Made by a program: the position numbers and the translations under genes
Source: Vesta saturnalis
Taxonomy: Eukaryota > Arthropoda > Insecta > Coleoptera > Lampyridae
NCBI GenBank assembly: GCA_036346205.1
Contig: JARFJB010001980.1
Span: 882,007 to 946,006, forward strand
Direction of reading: 5' to 3'
Length of the DNA stretch: 64,000 nt
Notes under the pieces: model-generated
The model's input: the letters and a program-made list of their open reading frames with translations, nothing else
Databases searched by the model: none
What the model was told of the DNA's origin: nothing
Shown: piece after piece, positions 31,690 to 45,146 of the stretch
Layout of the letters: each line of letters opens with the position of its first letter
How positions within the stretch are numbered: position 1 is the first letter of the stretch

Positions 31690-32150
31690 GGCCAAACCAA
31701 CTTTGCTTTCAAAAATTCCTGTCTGATTTAAATTAAAGCTTGCAAAACCAACTTTCATTTCAAAAATGCTGGCTTGATTTAAATTACAGTTTTTCAAATA
31801 CCAACTTTAATTTAAAAAATACTGGCTTGGTTCAAATTACAGTTTGAAAAAACCAATTTTCGCTTCAAAAATACCGGTTTGATTTAGGTTACAGGTTGCA
31901 AAAACCAACTTTCATTTCAAAAATACCGGTTTGATTTAAGTTTCAGTTTGAAAAAATCAACATTATTTTAAAAAACACCTTTTTATTTCAGTTACAGCTT
32001 GCAAAAACCAACTTTCAATTAAAAAATACACGCTTGATTTAACTTACATCTTGCAGAAGACAACTTTTAATTCAAAATACCGACTGGATTTAACTTAGAA
32101 CCTGCACATTCAAAAATGATTGTTTGATTTAGCTTACAGTTTGAAAAAAG
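31690..32150 (-). repeat. ~53-bp tandem repeat array, left arm (inverted)
   Basis: About 8-9 degenerate units, each with ACCAACTTTCATTTCAAAAA followed by GGCTTGATTTAAATTACAG-like sequence, spaced 52-54 bases. It is the reverse complement of the right-arm unit. Confidence 0.9.
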
Positions 32151-32236
32151 TCGGACAACATGCGAAAGAAAACCCTGTATTGTCGTATATAATCGAATTT
32201 GTCTCTTAATTGGCAATTTGAATACCGCATAATATA

Positions 32237-32737
32237 CAGGGTGCTATGTTTAAAAAAAGAAGATATTTTGCAATTAGTCAATGTTGGAAACACCGTAAAG
32301 CGATTCAGGAATTCTAAATTGGCTCCTGTAGGTTAAGATTGTCGTCTCACCTCTGATTGAGTTATCGTTTCTCGATTTCCTGTACCACCAGTAATACGGG
32401 CTTCCAACCACCACCAGTAAATAGTTTTGATTGCATGTACCTGTCTGTTTGATCATCGTCACAGAAATCAAAGCACAGATCAGGAAGCACACAGCACAGT
32501 ACGTGAGCCACCGGCGGGGCGTATAGAAAATCTTATCCAAAGTTTGTTTGCTACCGGTAGTGGTTCAAAGTCCGTATTACTGGTGGAACACGAAAGAGGA
32601 ACAAGATTACTTAACCAATCAGATGTGTTGCGGCCATCTTAATCCACAGGAGTCAATTTATAATGCCTGAATCGCTTTACAGTGCTGCCAAATTATACTG
32701 ATTGTAAAATGTTTGTTTTTTTTAATTCAACACCCTG
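32237..32737. mobile_element. central mariner-type mini element of the foldback
   Basis: TACAGGGTGCTATG at the left and CACCCTGTA at the right. Inner arms also pair (CCGTAAAGCGATTCAGGAAT on the left, CTGAATCGCTTTACAG on the right; ACCAGTAATACGG on the left, CCGTATTACTGGT on the right). About 500 bp, no coding potential. The inverted repeat continues outward past these ends (TATTATGCGGTATT / AATACCGC), so it may be the core of the foldback rather than a later insertion. Confidence 0.6.
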
Positions 32738-32819
32738 TATATTTTGCGGTATTTAAATAGCAAATTAATAGACAAATTCAACTGTATACTACAATATAAG
32801 ATTTTCTTGCACTTTGTAC

Positions 32820-34550
32820 GACTTAGCTTTTGCAAACTGTATGTTAAATCAAATCAGCATTTTTAGAATTGAAAGTTGAATTTTGCAGGCTGTAAGATAA
32901 TTAAAATCGGTATTTTCGAATTGAAAGTTGTTTTTTCAAGTGGAAAGTTAATTCACACAGATACTATTGAAATGAAAGTTGGCTTTTGCAAGCTGTAACT
33001 TAAATCAAGCCAGTACTTTTGGACAAAGGTTGGCTTTTCCAAACTATAACTTAAATCTAACCGGTATATTTGACATGAAAATTGGTTTTTGCAGACTGTA
33101 ACTTAAATTAACGCTGTATTTTTGAAAATGAAAGTTGGCTTTTGAAAGCTGCAACTTAAATCATACCGTTATTTTTGGAATTAAAGTTGGTTTTTCCAAG
33201 CCATAAGTTAAATCAAGCCAGTATTTTTGAAATGAAAGTTGGTTTTTGCAAACTGTAAGTTAAATCAAGTCAGTCTATGTGAAATGAAAGTTCGTTTTTG
33301 AAAAACTGTAATTTAAATCACGCCAGTATTTTTGAACGGATAGTTGGTTTTTGCTAACTGTAACTTAAATCATACCGGTATTTTTGAAATGAAAATTGGT
33401 TTTTGTGAGCTGTAAGTTAAATTAAGCCAGCATTTTTTAAATGAAAGTTGGTTTTTGCAAGCTGTAACTTAAATTAAGCCAGAATTTTTTTTAACTAAAA
33501 TTGGTTTTTGCAAGCTGTAACTTAAGTTAAGCCAGTATTTTTCAAATGAAAGTTGGTTTTTTCAAGCTGTAACTTAAACCAGGTCAGTATTTTTGAAACG
33601 AAAGTAGGTTTTTTCTAGCTGAAACTTAAATCGAGCCAACATTTGTGAAATGAAAGTTGGGTTTTGCAATCTGCAACTTAAATCAAGCTAGTATTTTTGA
33701 AATGAAAGTAGGTTTTTTCCAGCTGAAACTTAAATCAAGCCTGTATTTATGAAATAAAAGTTGGTTTTTCCAAGCTACAACTTAAATCAAACCGTTATTT
33801 TTGGAATGAAAGTTGGTTTTTCCAAGCTATATGTTAATTCAAGCCAGTATTTTTGAGATGAAAGTTGGATTTTGCAAACCGTAACTTAAGTCAAGCCAGT
33901 ATTTTTGAATTGAAAGTTGGTTTTTGTAAACTGCAACTTAAATCAAGCCAGGACTTTTGAAAATAAGATTGGTTTTTCCGAGCTATAACTTAAAACAAAC
34001 CATTATTTTTGAAATGAAAGTTGGTTTTTGAAAGCTATAACATAAATCAAGAGAGTACTTTTGTAACAAAAGTTGGTTTTTGCAAGCTATGACTTAAATC
34101 TAACCGGTATTTTTGATATGGAAATTGGATTTGCAAGCTGTAACTTAAATTAAGCCTGTATTTTTGAAAATGAAAATTGGCTTTTGGAACCAGTATTTTT
34201 GAAATGAAAGTTGGTTTTTGCAAGATCTAACTTAGATCAAACCGTTAATTTTGAAATCAAAGTTGGTTTTTCAAGCTGTATCAAATCAAGCCATTATTTG
34301 TGAAATTTACAAGCTGTAGCTAAAAAAGGTCCAGAATTTTTGAAATTAAGGTTGGTGTTTCCAAACTGTAATTTAAATCAAGCCAGTATTTTTGAAATGA
34401 AAGTTGTTTTTTCCCAGCTATGAATTAAATCAAGCGAGTACTTTTGGAATGAATGTTGTTTTTGTCAAGCTGTAACTTAAATCAAGCCAGCATTTTTGAA
34501 ATAAAAGTTGGTTTTTATACACTGTAACTTAAAACAAAATAACTATCAAG
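32820..34550 (+). repeat. ~53-bp tandem repeat array, right arm
   Basis: About 30 degenerate units close to TTTTTGAAATGAAAGTTGG then TTTTTGCAAGCTGTAAC and TTAAATCAAGCCAGTA, spaced 51-55 bases. Divergence between units is visible throughout, so the array is not freshly amplified. Confidence 0.93.
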
Positions 34551-35396
34551 TGTTCGTAAAAAGAGCGTACACGTCATAACTGTATTTTCAAGGTCTGTTT
34601 GCCTTTTACGTAATTAGGTAATTAGTGGGATTTTCCAAGCGTGTCAAAGGTATTTGAATGGTGAAAGGATTTTATTCTCGGTACATAACTAGGGAAATCC
34701 AGAAAATATTTACTTTTTATTAATGATTGGGGAAAAGTTTAAGTCCTTTGTCTTGAATTTATTCCTATATTAGTCTAGGGCTGTAGCTGTCTTATGACAA
34801 GGGGCGATGTCCTATAGCGGTCCTACAAGATGGAGTCGGCGCTCATATAATACTATTCCAAATTTCAAGTTATCCCGCCGTAAACAAGAGGGCCCAAGCA
34901 GAAGGGCGAAGCCCCAAGAGCAAGTTCCTGAGTTCTATAGCTGTCTTATGAGATGGAATCGGGCCCATTATAAAAATAATATTTTAAATTTCCCGTCATA
35001 GCAACTAAAAAATGGCCTCTACCATGGATCTACCAACCATGCTACAAAACGTCCCCTGAAAATGGTCGATACCCTTCCGCGTTTACACACGAAAAAATTC
35101 AGACATCAACGTCTGCACATGCGCTGACTTATCAGTGAGTCCACCTAGAAACCTTTGAAGCTATGCGCTAGTGGCCCCTTCTACTTGAAAATTCTCGTCC
35201 ATTGTCACTTTGGAGTAGTAAATATGTCCAAGAGTTCCACCGATATTTCTGTTTTTAATCGCCGTAAAACAACAAATTTCGTAAGGTGACCTTGATCGTT
35301 TAAGATAAATCTGTAATTCCTATCGGCCTGAGTTTGGAGATCAATTAAATCAACTTAACACCTTGAATTTAGGTCGGCAGAGAATTGGATTTATAA
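34551..35396. other. interval with a partial direct duplication, no gene
   Basis: Around 34815-34880 and 34930-35000 two related segments occur (CTATAG-GGTCCTA-AAGATGGAGTCGG versus CTATAGCTGTCTTATGAGATGG). The rest is unique-looking and GC-moderate, with no recognised frame. Confidence 0.4.
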
Positions 35397-35654
35397 CTAA
35401 ACCTGCGTTTTTGTTTTTGATTTCTTTTCACAAGTTTCACAGGGACTAAAGAACAGCATAATGGATTCAATGGTGACCTTATATTTCTCATTTACTCCTT
35501 TAATCATTTTTTTGCGTCCACCGTCACCGATATTATAAAGAACAGCGAATATTTCGTCTATAGCAACGAAATACTTAATGTTTTTATTACCTTCAGTAGG
35601 TGGAGAAATGAATTTCTTGTCTTTCCCTACTGTGATAACATCAAAACGTTGCAA
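35397..35654 (-). pseudogene. integrase zinc-binding region remnant (KRBA2/SCAND3-like retroelement-type integrase)
   Basis: 85 codons: FDVITVGKDKKFISPPTEGN, then IKYFVAIDEIFAVLYN, GGRKKMIKGVNEKYKVTIES and FFSPCETCEKKSK. This recalls the HHCC zinc-binding part plus leader of integrases annotated as KRAB-A domain protein 2-like in arthropods (TEGN-NIKY---I-E-F-IL, H---GHGGR--M, C--C-KKS). The His pair segment is shortened to IGDGG, so at least one zinc ligand is missing, and the catalytic integrase core is absent. Family naming is from memory of the pattern and needs a search. Confidence 0.45.
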
Positions 35655-35736
35655 ACTCCTATAATCAAGATATTTTCATTTACAATATTCATTAATATGT
35701 AGGTAATCAAACTTCTCCTTCAGTGTTAAATTCATT

Positions 35737-36833
35737 AATCAAGATAAGTTTATTGGGAAATGCGGGCAATTACGTAGGTCAAAAAGTGAGAAACCCTTTG
35801 TTAATGTGTCAAGCTTTCGGAATGATTTGTTCCTTTATCAAGACAAGCTACACATATAAATGTGTTTATAAATCAAAATAATACTAAGAACATACCTAAT
35901 GTGAGTTAAATAATGCGGTTAAAAGCAGAACTAACGATAGGAGTTATGAAGAACCTAAAAGGAATTGACAGTGTGTCAATAGTGAAACTAAATCAAATAT
36001 GATATAATATACATGGCTGATTACGTATTAAAAGCATTAACAACGCTAAGTGTTTTGAGATCAAAAAAAAATTGTAAGGAAAATAAATAGCAATTTGATT
36101 AAAACTATGTTCATAAGATAAACTACTGCTAAGTTTATTAATATCTGATCTCTTATTAAGAGAAATGTATTAGGGAGAATCACATCTCATAAAAGTGAGT
36201 GCAAAAGGAAAATTATTTCATGTGGCTTAGCTGAGCATGTTATGCAACAGAACTATGAAATGAATTTCAATGAAGTTACTATGTAACGAAAATAATTCAA
36301 CTAAACGTCTTTTTCGTGAAATGCTCTGCGTTAATGAGCAATTAATAAACAATAAGATATTAATAAACTTATCTTATGAAAGTAGTTTTAATCAAATTGC
36401 TACTATAATTAATTAATGAAATTTTATCTCTAAAATGTGATAAGCTTTTACTTAACATTGTCCATTTTTCTAGTAATTCTTTTTAATGTTATTTTTCCTT
36501 TTTCTTTATCTTATAACAATTAGCATTGTTAATATTTTTAATAAGTAATCAACCATGTATATTGTCACATTTTATTTAGTTTTACTATTGACACACTGTC
36601 AATTCTATTTAGGTTCTTCATAGCTCCTAGTGTTAGTTTTGCTTTTAACTTTATCATTTAACTCACGTTAAGTAACTTCTTAGTATTATTTAATTTATAA
36701 ATACCTTTAGTAATATTTGGATCTTGTCTTGATAAAAAAATAAAGCATTTAAAAGCTTGACAAATTAACAAAGGATTTTTCAGTCTTTATACTACGTAAT
36801 TGACTGCATTCCCCAATAAATTTATCACTCAAG
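35737..36833. mobile_element. 1.1-kb inverted-repeat (palindromic) element
   Basis: The left arm 35737-36165 and right arm 36350-36833 are inverted copies: AAGTTTATTGGGAAATGC against GCATTCCCCAATAAATTT, GAATTGACAGTGTGTCAATA against TATTGACACACTGTCAATTC, and AGCAATTTGATTAAAACTA at 36102 against TAGTTTTAATCAAATTGCTA. No coding potential. Probably a foldback or MITE-type element of its own family. Confidence 0.75.
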
Positions 36834-36857
36834 ATATTGCCCACGTACTTATATTCA

Positions 36858-36863
<6 letters not shown>

Positions 36864-36941
<78 letters not shown>
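36864..36941. repeat. (TA)n microsatellite
   Basis: About 39 TA units, ~30 bases beyond the right end of the palindromic element. Confidence 0.97.
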
Positions 36942-36944
<3 letters not shown>

Positions 36945-39223
36945 GTTTGAATTGGCTTTTGATAATGGCGACTTATACAATTTGTGAAGGAATTATAATT
37001 ATATTTAGTTTGGGAATATAAATTTTAAATGTATGTAATTATGATTGTGATTGAAGTAATATTTTAACTTTTATTATTTATATTATTATAATATTGCACC
37101 GTACTAGCTCAGAATCTCAATATGGGGATAGGGATCAAGGAATTGAGTTGAAGTTATTAATTTTGAATCTGAAAATGTGTATAAGAAAAATCCTTTATGT
37201 AATTGAATTGCAAGTATACAAATTGTTCTGAATGTAATTTGCTATTAAACGCATGCGTTAAAATGAACTTAAGTAAAATTATTAACTGTCAAAGATGTCA
37301 TATACTTAATTTAGAAAATTTAATGTTTAGAACCAAAATGAGAATTTAGAAAAAGAAAGGAAATTATTATCCTTACAGGCGTTTACACAAGTAAATATTT
37401 AAAATTCTTAATCAATAACATACATGTAACAAATATAAATTGCAGGGAAATATCAATGAATAGGGTTATAAAGATTTGACTCACATATACTGTCCTCACG
37501 GTTGATTGCTGTCTTCGGATACCCCAGTTGGATGTAGGCAATGTCCACTTGAATACGGTTGTTACCAATACCCTAAACTGCTATCTCGGTTCTCGGTTGT
37601 CGAAGACACCAACTTCCAAAATTAAAGATGTTTTCACCAAAAACGGCAAACTCCAACCACTTATTTATTACGGTAACTTTTTATTTAAATGATTTTACAG
37701 CTTAATGAGTGATATCGTTTAAAATATATGTTTAAATATCCAAGATTTTTGTTGATAACACTTTTATTTTAGCTACCGATAATAATTTTTATTTAAAAGG
37801 AATTGTCCGAAGAAATAAAACAAACTTTGACCAAATAAGAATGGATTTTAATTTGGTAAACAAGAATTAATTTAAATTGGAAAACGCAAAAACAAATCTT
37901 CACAAAATCGTAACATCAATTAATCGAACAAAATTATTTTTCAAAACGACAGGTATCGGAGACCGAATTATTTATTTCTAACCGTCGATATAGAAACAAG
38001 TGCTCTCGAAAATATTCTTCGAAACGTAAAACTTCTTGACGAAATTAAATTAGGTTATGTACTCACAAATTTCACAACACTGTTTTAACCTTTTACACTT
38101 TTGAACAATTTCTAGAGAGAGAGTGATTTCCTGAGCGCTTGCTTTTATATGTTTCTGGTTGTTACCAAAATTTCATTTATTTTACAGCCATATTGCAAAT
38201 GTAACTATGGCTATGATTGGTGGATCGAAATTGAAAATTGGACACAAATGGAAATTTGGCCGTAACTTTCTTATGCATAATCGGAATTGAAAATTAAAAA
38301 CGGAAATGAAAACTAAGCAAAATTCTGAACAAAAAGACACCTAACAAGCTATAATTCCTAACATTAATATACGAAATAACTTAATCTACCTTAAATAAGC
38401 TTCTAACTATTTACACTTACAAGCTACACTAAAACTAATTGCAAAAATGGAATTCTGAGAACTTTTTACATAAGAATACATATCTTTTGTGTTCGAAATA
38501 TTTAATTTACAGAAAATTTCAAGCTTTTGTAATATTAGCTTAAATTCACCTCAGAATTAACATAATTTTGCGGAGATAAGCGCTGTATCCTTATAAAAAC
38601 TATGTCAAAATAAGAATAAACATTTATTATTTGCTTTAAGAGCAAAATCTAAGTGTAATAATTTGGAAAAAGTATGAAATTATATAAAAAACCTGCAAAT
38701 TATGACCTAACCAAACTTAAATCTAAAAATGAAAATAATTTATATTTAAAAATGTTTTTGACACTTAAAATGTTATGTTTAAGGTTTGTACTTATTGTCT
38801 TTACTATTCTCACTAATTATTTGCAATGCATAATGTTATATAATGTTGCATTGAAAAGGTTTCATCGTCTAACACTCTTTTTAAATGTTTCACTATAAAA
38901 ATGTACGGCACTATAAATGTTTGTATACCAAATTGTTCTATATGTTGTTCTTAATGTTAATCTTGTAACATAATTTTTGTCACTAACTTGCTTCCAAAAA
39001 TATGTGCGAAAAATGTCTAAACTGTCCATATTATAACCCTTTTATTAAATTTTTGTATTTCCTGCATTCAAAAACTAGACATACCTTATCCCTAACATAA
39101 TCCTAACTATATAGTCCATGTTTAAACACCTGTAAAATGTCCACTTGCCAAATTACCTTTGAAAAATTGACTTTTATTGCAATAATGGCAATACTAAAAT
39201 GCCTTTACGAAAATGGTGATATA
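36942..39223. other. 2.3-kb AT-rich interval without a supported gene
   Basis: Frames at 37383-37568 and 38674-38898 show no domain. 37470-37660 and 38020-38160 are a little richer in GC. The latter could be a promoter and first exon on the minus strand. Confidence 0.35.
38020..38152 (-). promoter_or_regulatory. candidate TATA promoter with downstream splice donor
   Basis: On the minus strand ATATAAAAGC (38150-38141) is followed ~30 bases later by a CTCTCTCTC stretch and ~85 bases later by GTGAGT (donor-like). This could be an LTR or a host first exon. No downstream coding exon was found, so it may be chance in AT-rich DNA. Confidence 0.2.
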
Positions 39224-40506
39224 GCCTGTCCGGTAGAACTGAACGGGTATCGGATTAACAAGGAGGATTGTCAATATATGGTTCTATTGTGCTTGAAACC
39301 GCCTTAATGCTTTGCTGTCTGTATTGTACGTGACAAAGAAAGATGGATATATTATGAATAATGCCTCTATTTCTGCCGAACAAAAGCGTTTGCAACTTTC
39401 ACACATAATGACAAGGCAATAAGAATCAGATGCAGGTAGAATAGAAATTCAATAGGTATAATAAAATGCCAGTGGTTCTCAACACTGCTTTAACATTATA
39501 TAATTTGTGAAGAAATGCAACTTTGTATAATAAAAATAATAATCGATTACTAATTACCTATAAGTAATTTCAATTGACACCTTTCACTTATACTTATAAC
39601 AACAATAACAAATACATTTTTATTATAGTTAGTAAATATTAATTAAATTACAAAGATATACTTTTATAATTAAATGTAAAAATTATAATTGTCATTCGGC
39701 TTCAGATTCATCACTTCCTGAGTCATCCAAATCTTGGAAAAGATCATCGTCATCACTTTCTTCAGTGTTAACTGTGAAAATAAGAGGTCTTACTTCATCC
39801 ACAATCTCTTCATTAACAAAAGTATCTTTAATTATTTTATCCGTATGATCAATACATTTTTGCCATATTTCCGCACTAACTGTTTTAATGCGTCGTTCCA
39901 CGTATTAAGAACATCTTCGTCTTTCCGGATGTCGCAACGATACTTTTTCGGCATTATATTAATGGTTAGTTTATATAAACGCTTACTCAAAGAATAATGA
40001 TAATATAGATATTGCAGTTGTTTTATTTATACCTATATGTACCTACTAAATGGTATAATAATCTATTATTAATTACTTATTGTTACAGTATTGCATATTT
40101 ATTTGGATTCTTTTGTAATTGAGTACACTAAAACGTCATTACCATACTTAGGTATACAATGAACTTTCTAAATGTAAATTGAAATACCTATACTTAATCG
40201 AATATTCATTATTATGAATGGCTTTTATAAATGTTTATTATAAAAACTTGCATTCTTCCATAAATTTTAAATGTAATGTTAAAGCAGTGTTGAGAACCAC
40301 TGGCATTTTATTATACCTATTTGTTTTTTTATTATACGCTTTTGTTCGGCAGAAATAGAGGCATTATTCATAATATATCCATCTTTCTTTGTCACGTACA
40401 ATAAGTACGAGACAGCAAAGCATTAAGGCGGTTTCAAGCACAATAGAACCATATATTGACAATCCTCCTTGTTAATCCGATACCCGTTCAGTTCTACCGG
40501 ACAGGC
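39224..40506 (-). mobile_element. Tc1-like element with ~240-280-bp TIRs, internally deleted
   Basis: The left arm 39224-39505 begins GCCTGTCCGGTAGAACTGAA. The right arm 40272-40506 ends TTCAGTTCTACCGGACAGGC. They match inverted over most of their length (for example CCAGTGGTTCTCAACACTGC / GCAGTGTTGAGAACCACTGG). The interior holds the two ends of a transposase on the minus strand. Confidence 0.8.
39692..39955 (-). pseudogene. Tc1-like (DDE_3-type) transposase ends joined by deletion
   Basis: An N-terminal scrap MPKKYRCDIRKDEDV starts at 39955. A different frame gives the C-terminus: RRIKTVSAEIWQKCIDHTDK then IIKDTFVNEEI and an acidic tail (EESDDDDLFQDLDDSGSDES), ending at 39692. A WxxCIxHxxK.. 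segment plus an acidic tail is the usual C-terminus of insect DDE_3 transposases. The whole catalytic domain is missing, so the element is non-autonomous. Confidence 0.6.
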
Positions 40507-40725
40507 TTTATTTAACATTCTTGACAATTTTGTTAGCAGCAAATTGCTTTTATAATGAAACAAAACTAAGCAAATGATATTCAGATTAATTTATTTTAAA
40601 CACATCGTGAACCGGATTTATATAAAATAGTGTCTCGCACTTGTATCGAGCTAGAAATCACCCCTTTTATTACCCAAATGTCATGTAAGCTGTCCGATAC
40701 TTCTATTACCTTTTTCTGAACATCT

Positions 40726-40728
<3 letters not shown>
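40507..40728. other. short unique spacer
   Basis: AT-rich, no gene or repeat identified. Confidence 0.4.

Positions 40729-40776
<48 letters not shown>
40729..40776. repeat. (TA)n microsatellite
   Basis: About 23 TA units, left neighbour of the mini element at 40.83 kb. Confidence 0.97.
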
Positions 40777-40779
<3 letters not shown>

Positions 40780-40829
40780 AAACGTTCCCAAGAAAGGATG
40801 AATAGCATGGCAATCTTGAAAACGGTAAG

Positions 40830-41275
40830 ATATACGAAGGCGGTTAAATTAGAGAAAAGCTGTATATGTAGTTTACAAGAGTTCATTATTGTTGAAAATT
40901 TCCGAGATTTAAAATAAAATGCGATTTTTGGGTTTTTCTTTTTTCGTAATTCGTTCATTCATCAATTTTTTTAGAAACCAAAGGTACTTCTTGATCGTCA
41001 CATTCTGAATTCTATTAGATGGCGATTTCAAATTTAATAAAAAATACAATCGAGTACACTGTGTTTCGTTGGTTGCGGAGATATAAAAAATAAAGTTGAT
41101 GATGGTTTCCGGAGATGAAACGTCGAATAAAATTACAAAAAAAGAAAAACCCAAAGATCGCATTTTGTTTTAAATCTCGGAAACGATACACAATAATGAA
41201 CTCTTGCAAACGTCATGTGAACATGCCTTAAATTATAGAATTTTTATCTAATTTAACCGGCTTCGTATCTCTTAT
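40830..41275. mobile_element. MITE-like inverted repeat between two (TA)n arrays
   Basis: GATATACGAAGGCGGTTAAA at the left and TTTAACCGGCTTCGTATCT at the right are inverted copies, as are AAAATGCGATTTTTGGGTTT and AAACCCAAAGATCGCATTTT, and GAGTTCATTATTG and CAATAATGAACTC. About 450 bp, no protein. Confidence 0.75.
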
Positions 41276-41287
41276 ATCCTTATCTTG

Positions 41288-41288
<1 letters not shown>

Positions 41289-41379
<91 letters not shown>
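41289..41379. repeat. (TA)n microsatellite
   Basis: About 45 TA units, right neighbour of the MITE. Confidence 0.97.
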
Positions 41380-41383
<4 letters not shown>

Positions 41384-42175
41384 CCGGGAGTAAATCAAAT
41401 AGGGGCAACCCCTGTACCATTTGAACGGGTGGCCAGATTTTGTTCAAATTTTGGTGGGTTATATTAGTGCCAGCTTGGGTTTCTTTTACATAAAAAACAA
41501 TATGGCCGACTTTCGGTTTCACCGGAAATGACACAAAAGCTGACAATTTAAATGGAATGCCCTGTATATTTTTACATATTTGAATTCTAGGGCTTCAAAT
41601 ACATATTGTTCATCTGTCAATTGTTAACTGGCATTAAGTTCTTGTTTGGGAATTTCTTCTAGATCGGTTGGTCGAATGTTAAAGAAAAACCATTTGCATC
41701 TATATAAAGTGCAGATACATCAGGAACTACTACCAACCGATTATGATGCACGTGCAAACTTCTGTCACTTGCTGACAAATAAACTTCGAACGGAACCCCA
41801 ATGTTAAAATTTCGTTTTACGGACAGATGAACCTACGTATCATAATAATGGGTTAGTTAATGGACAATTACCATTATTGTTCCGATGAAAATTCGCACAT
41901 TGTTATGGAATGTCACAGACAAACTAGGTGGTCTATTAATGTTTGGGGTGGAATAATTGGTACTCAGATTATTGGTCCACATTTCATTAATGGTACTCTG
42001 ACTGGTAAAATTTTTCTCAATTTCCTGAAAACTACGTTAAATGAATTGTTAGAAGATGTACCTTTAATAATAAGACAAAACATGTGGGTGCAACTGGATA
42101 GCGCACCTGCACGATGCATAGGAAGAGGGGGGTCAATTGCTTGGCCCCCAAGATTGAACCTTTCATTAGTATAAT
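41380..42175 (+). pseudogene. mariner-type transposase remnant with one element end
   Basis: 41385-41570 looks like one TIR (contains CGGTTTCACCGGAAATGAC, also present in the TIRs at 19.6 kb and 21.5 kb). The transposase follows in broken frames: VGRMLKKNHLHLYKVQIHQE, LLPTDYDARANFCHLL, YHNNGLVN. Then 41860-42174 contains RWSINVWGGIIGTQIIGPHF, LEDVPLIIRQNMWVQLDSAP (second Asp as LDSAPA) and RCIGRGGSIAWPPR, where it stops. The first Asp segment is frame-broken, and ~20 codons between the second Asp and the IGRGG box are deleted. Confidence 0.75.
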
Positions 42176-42699
42176 TTTGTATATTTTTTTTTAAAACCTT
42201 AATCCTAGTTTTGAAAAACTTTCAGAGAATAAATATTTTCCATTAGTTTTTTAATTATTTAAACGCCTACCGCGTCGTACACCAAAAATTGTTAAAATAA
42301 GGTTAAAACTTAACAATAAAACGCTTAAAGTTAGGTATAGGGAATGAAATGGGTGTTTGATAGACAACTTAAAGACGAATTAAAAATGAAAAAGTAGTTT
42401 ATTTAAAACCGATTACGGTTTGAAAATTTTAAAATTGACGCCCTATTTGGTAATTCGAATTTTCTACAGATGGGTTTCAATTATGTTAATCTGATAGTTC
42501 AACTCATTGTATTCCTGAGATATTCGATGTTTTAGAGACTAACAGAATTAAAATAATAATACAGTGTCTTACAATCAAATTTGTGCCTGACTAAGAAACA
42601 CTGTATACTAAAAATATTTTGTAGAAAACTGACGAAGAACTTCATGTAAACAATTTATTTATTAATGTCGAGCCATTATCCAACAGACAGCATATACAA
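42176..42699. other. AT-rich interval without a gene
   Basis: Possible decayed mariner-type right end (oligo-A/T, TTCGATGTTTTAGAG). No partner arm found. Confidence 0.35.
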
Positions 42700-44984
<2,285 letters not shown>

Positions 44985-45015
44985 CTGAGGATGGCAAATG
45001 AGACTTTACCGAAAC
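44985..45015 (+). other. hammerhead-like core (PLE-end type)
   Basis: CTGAGGA, a potential GGCAAA/TTTACC stem with one mismatch, then GAAAC. This is the phrase CTGANGA-stem-GAAACG that recurs at PLE ends. No PLE coding sequence adjoins it here. Confidence 0.35.
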
Positions 45016-45146
45016 GTTGTTTTGCAACCAACGGTCTTTTGGTGATCAGAAGAACTACGCGGATCAACACCCGAGAAACCAGCAGTACACACTGATTTCT
45101 CTTTCAAAATCGTATTTAAGCGTTCATCAATAGGTTTGAAGTTTAA
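45016..45146. other. short spacer
   Basis: No gene seen between the core motif and the LINE tail. Confidence 0.3.

Larger units (their letters stand above)
31690..34550. mobile_element. foldback-like element with tandem-repeat arms
   Basis: The left arm (31690-32236) and right arm (32738-34550) are arrays of the same ~53-bp unit in opposite orientation. The centre (32237-32737) is itself partly inverted and starts and ends with CAGGGTG/CACCCTG. No protein is encoded. The layout is that of foldback transposons, whose TIRs are built from tandem repeats. Confidence 0.7.

Noticed and set aside
32820..34550. Regularly spaced ~53-bp repeats considered as a CRISPR array
   Set aside because: The whole unit is repeated and degenerate with no distinct spacers, an inverted partner array exists, and the context is eukaryotic.
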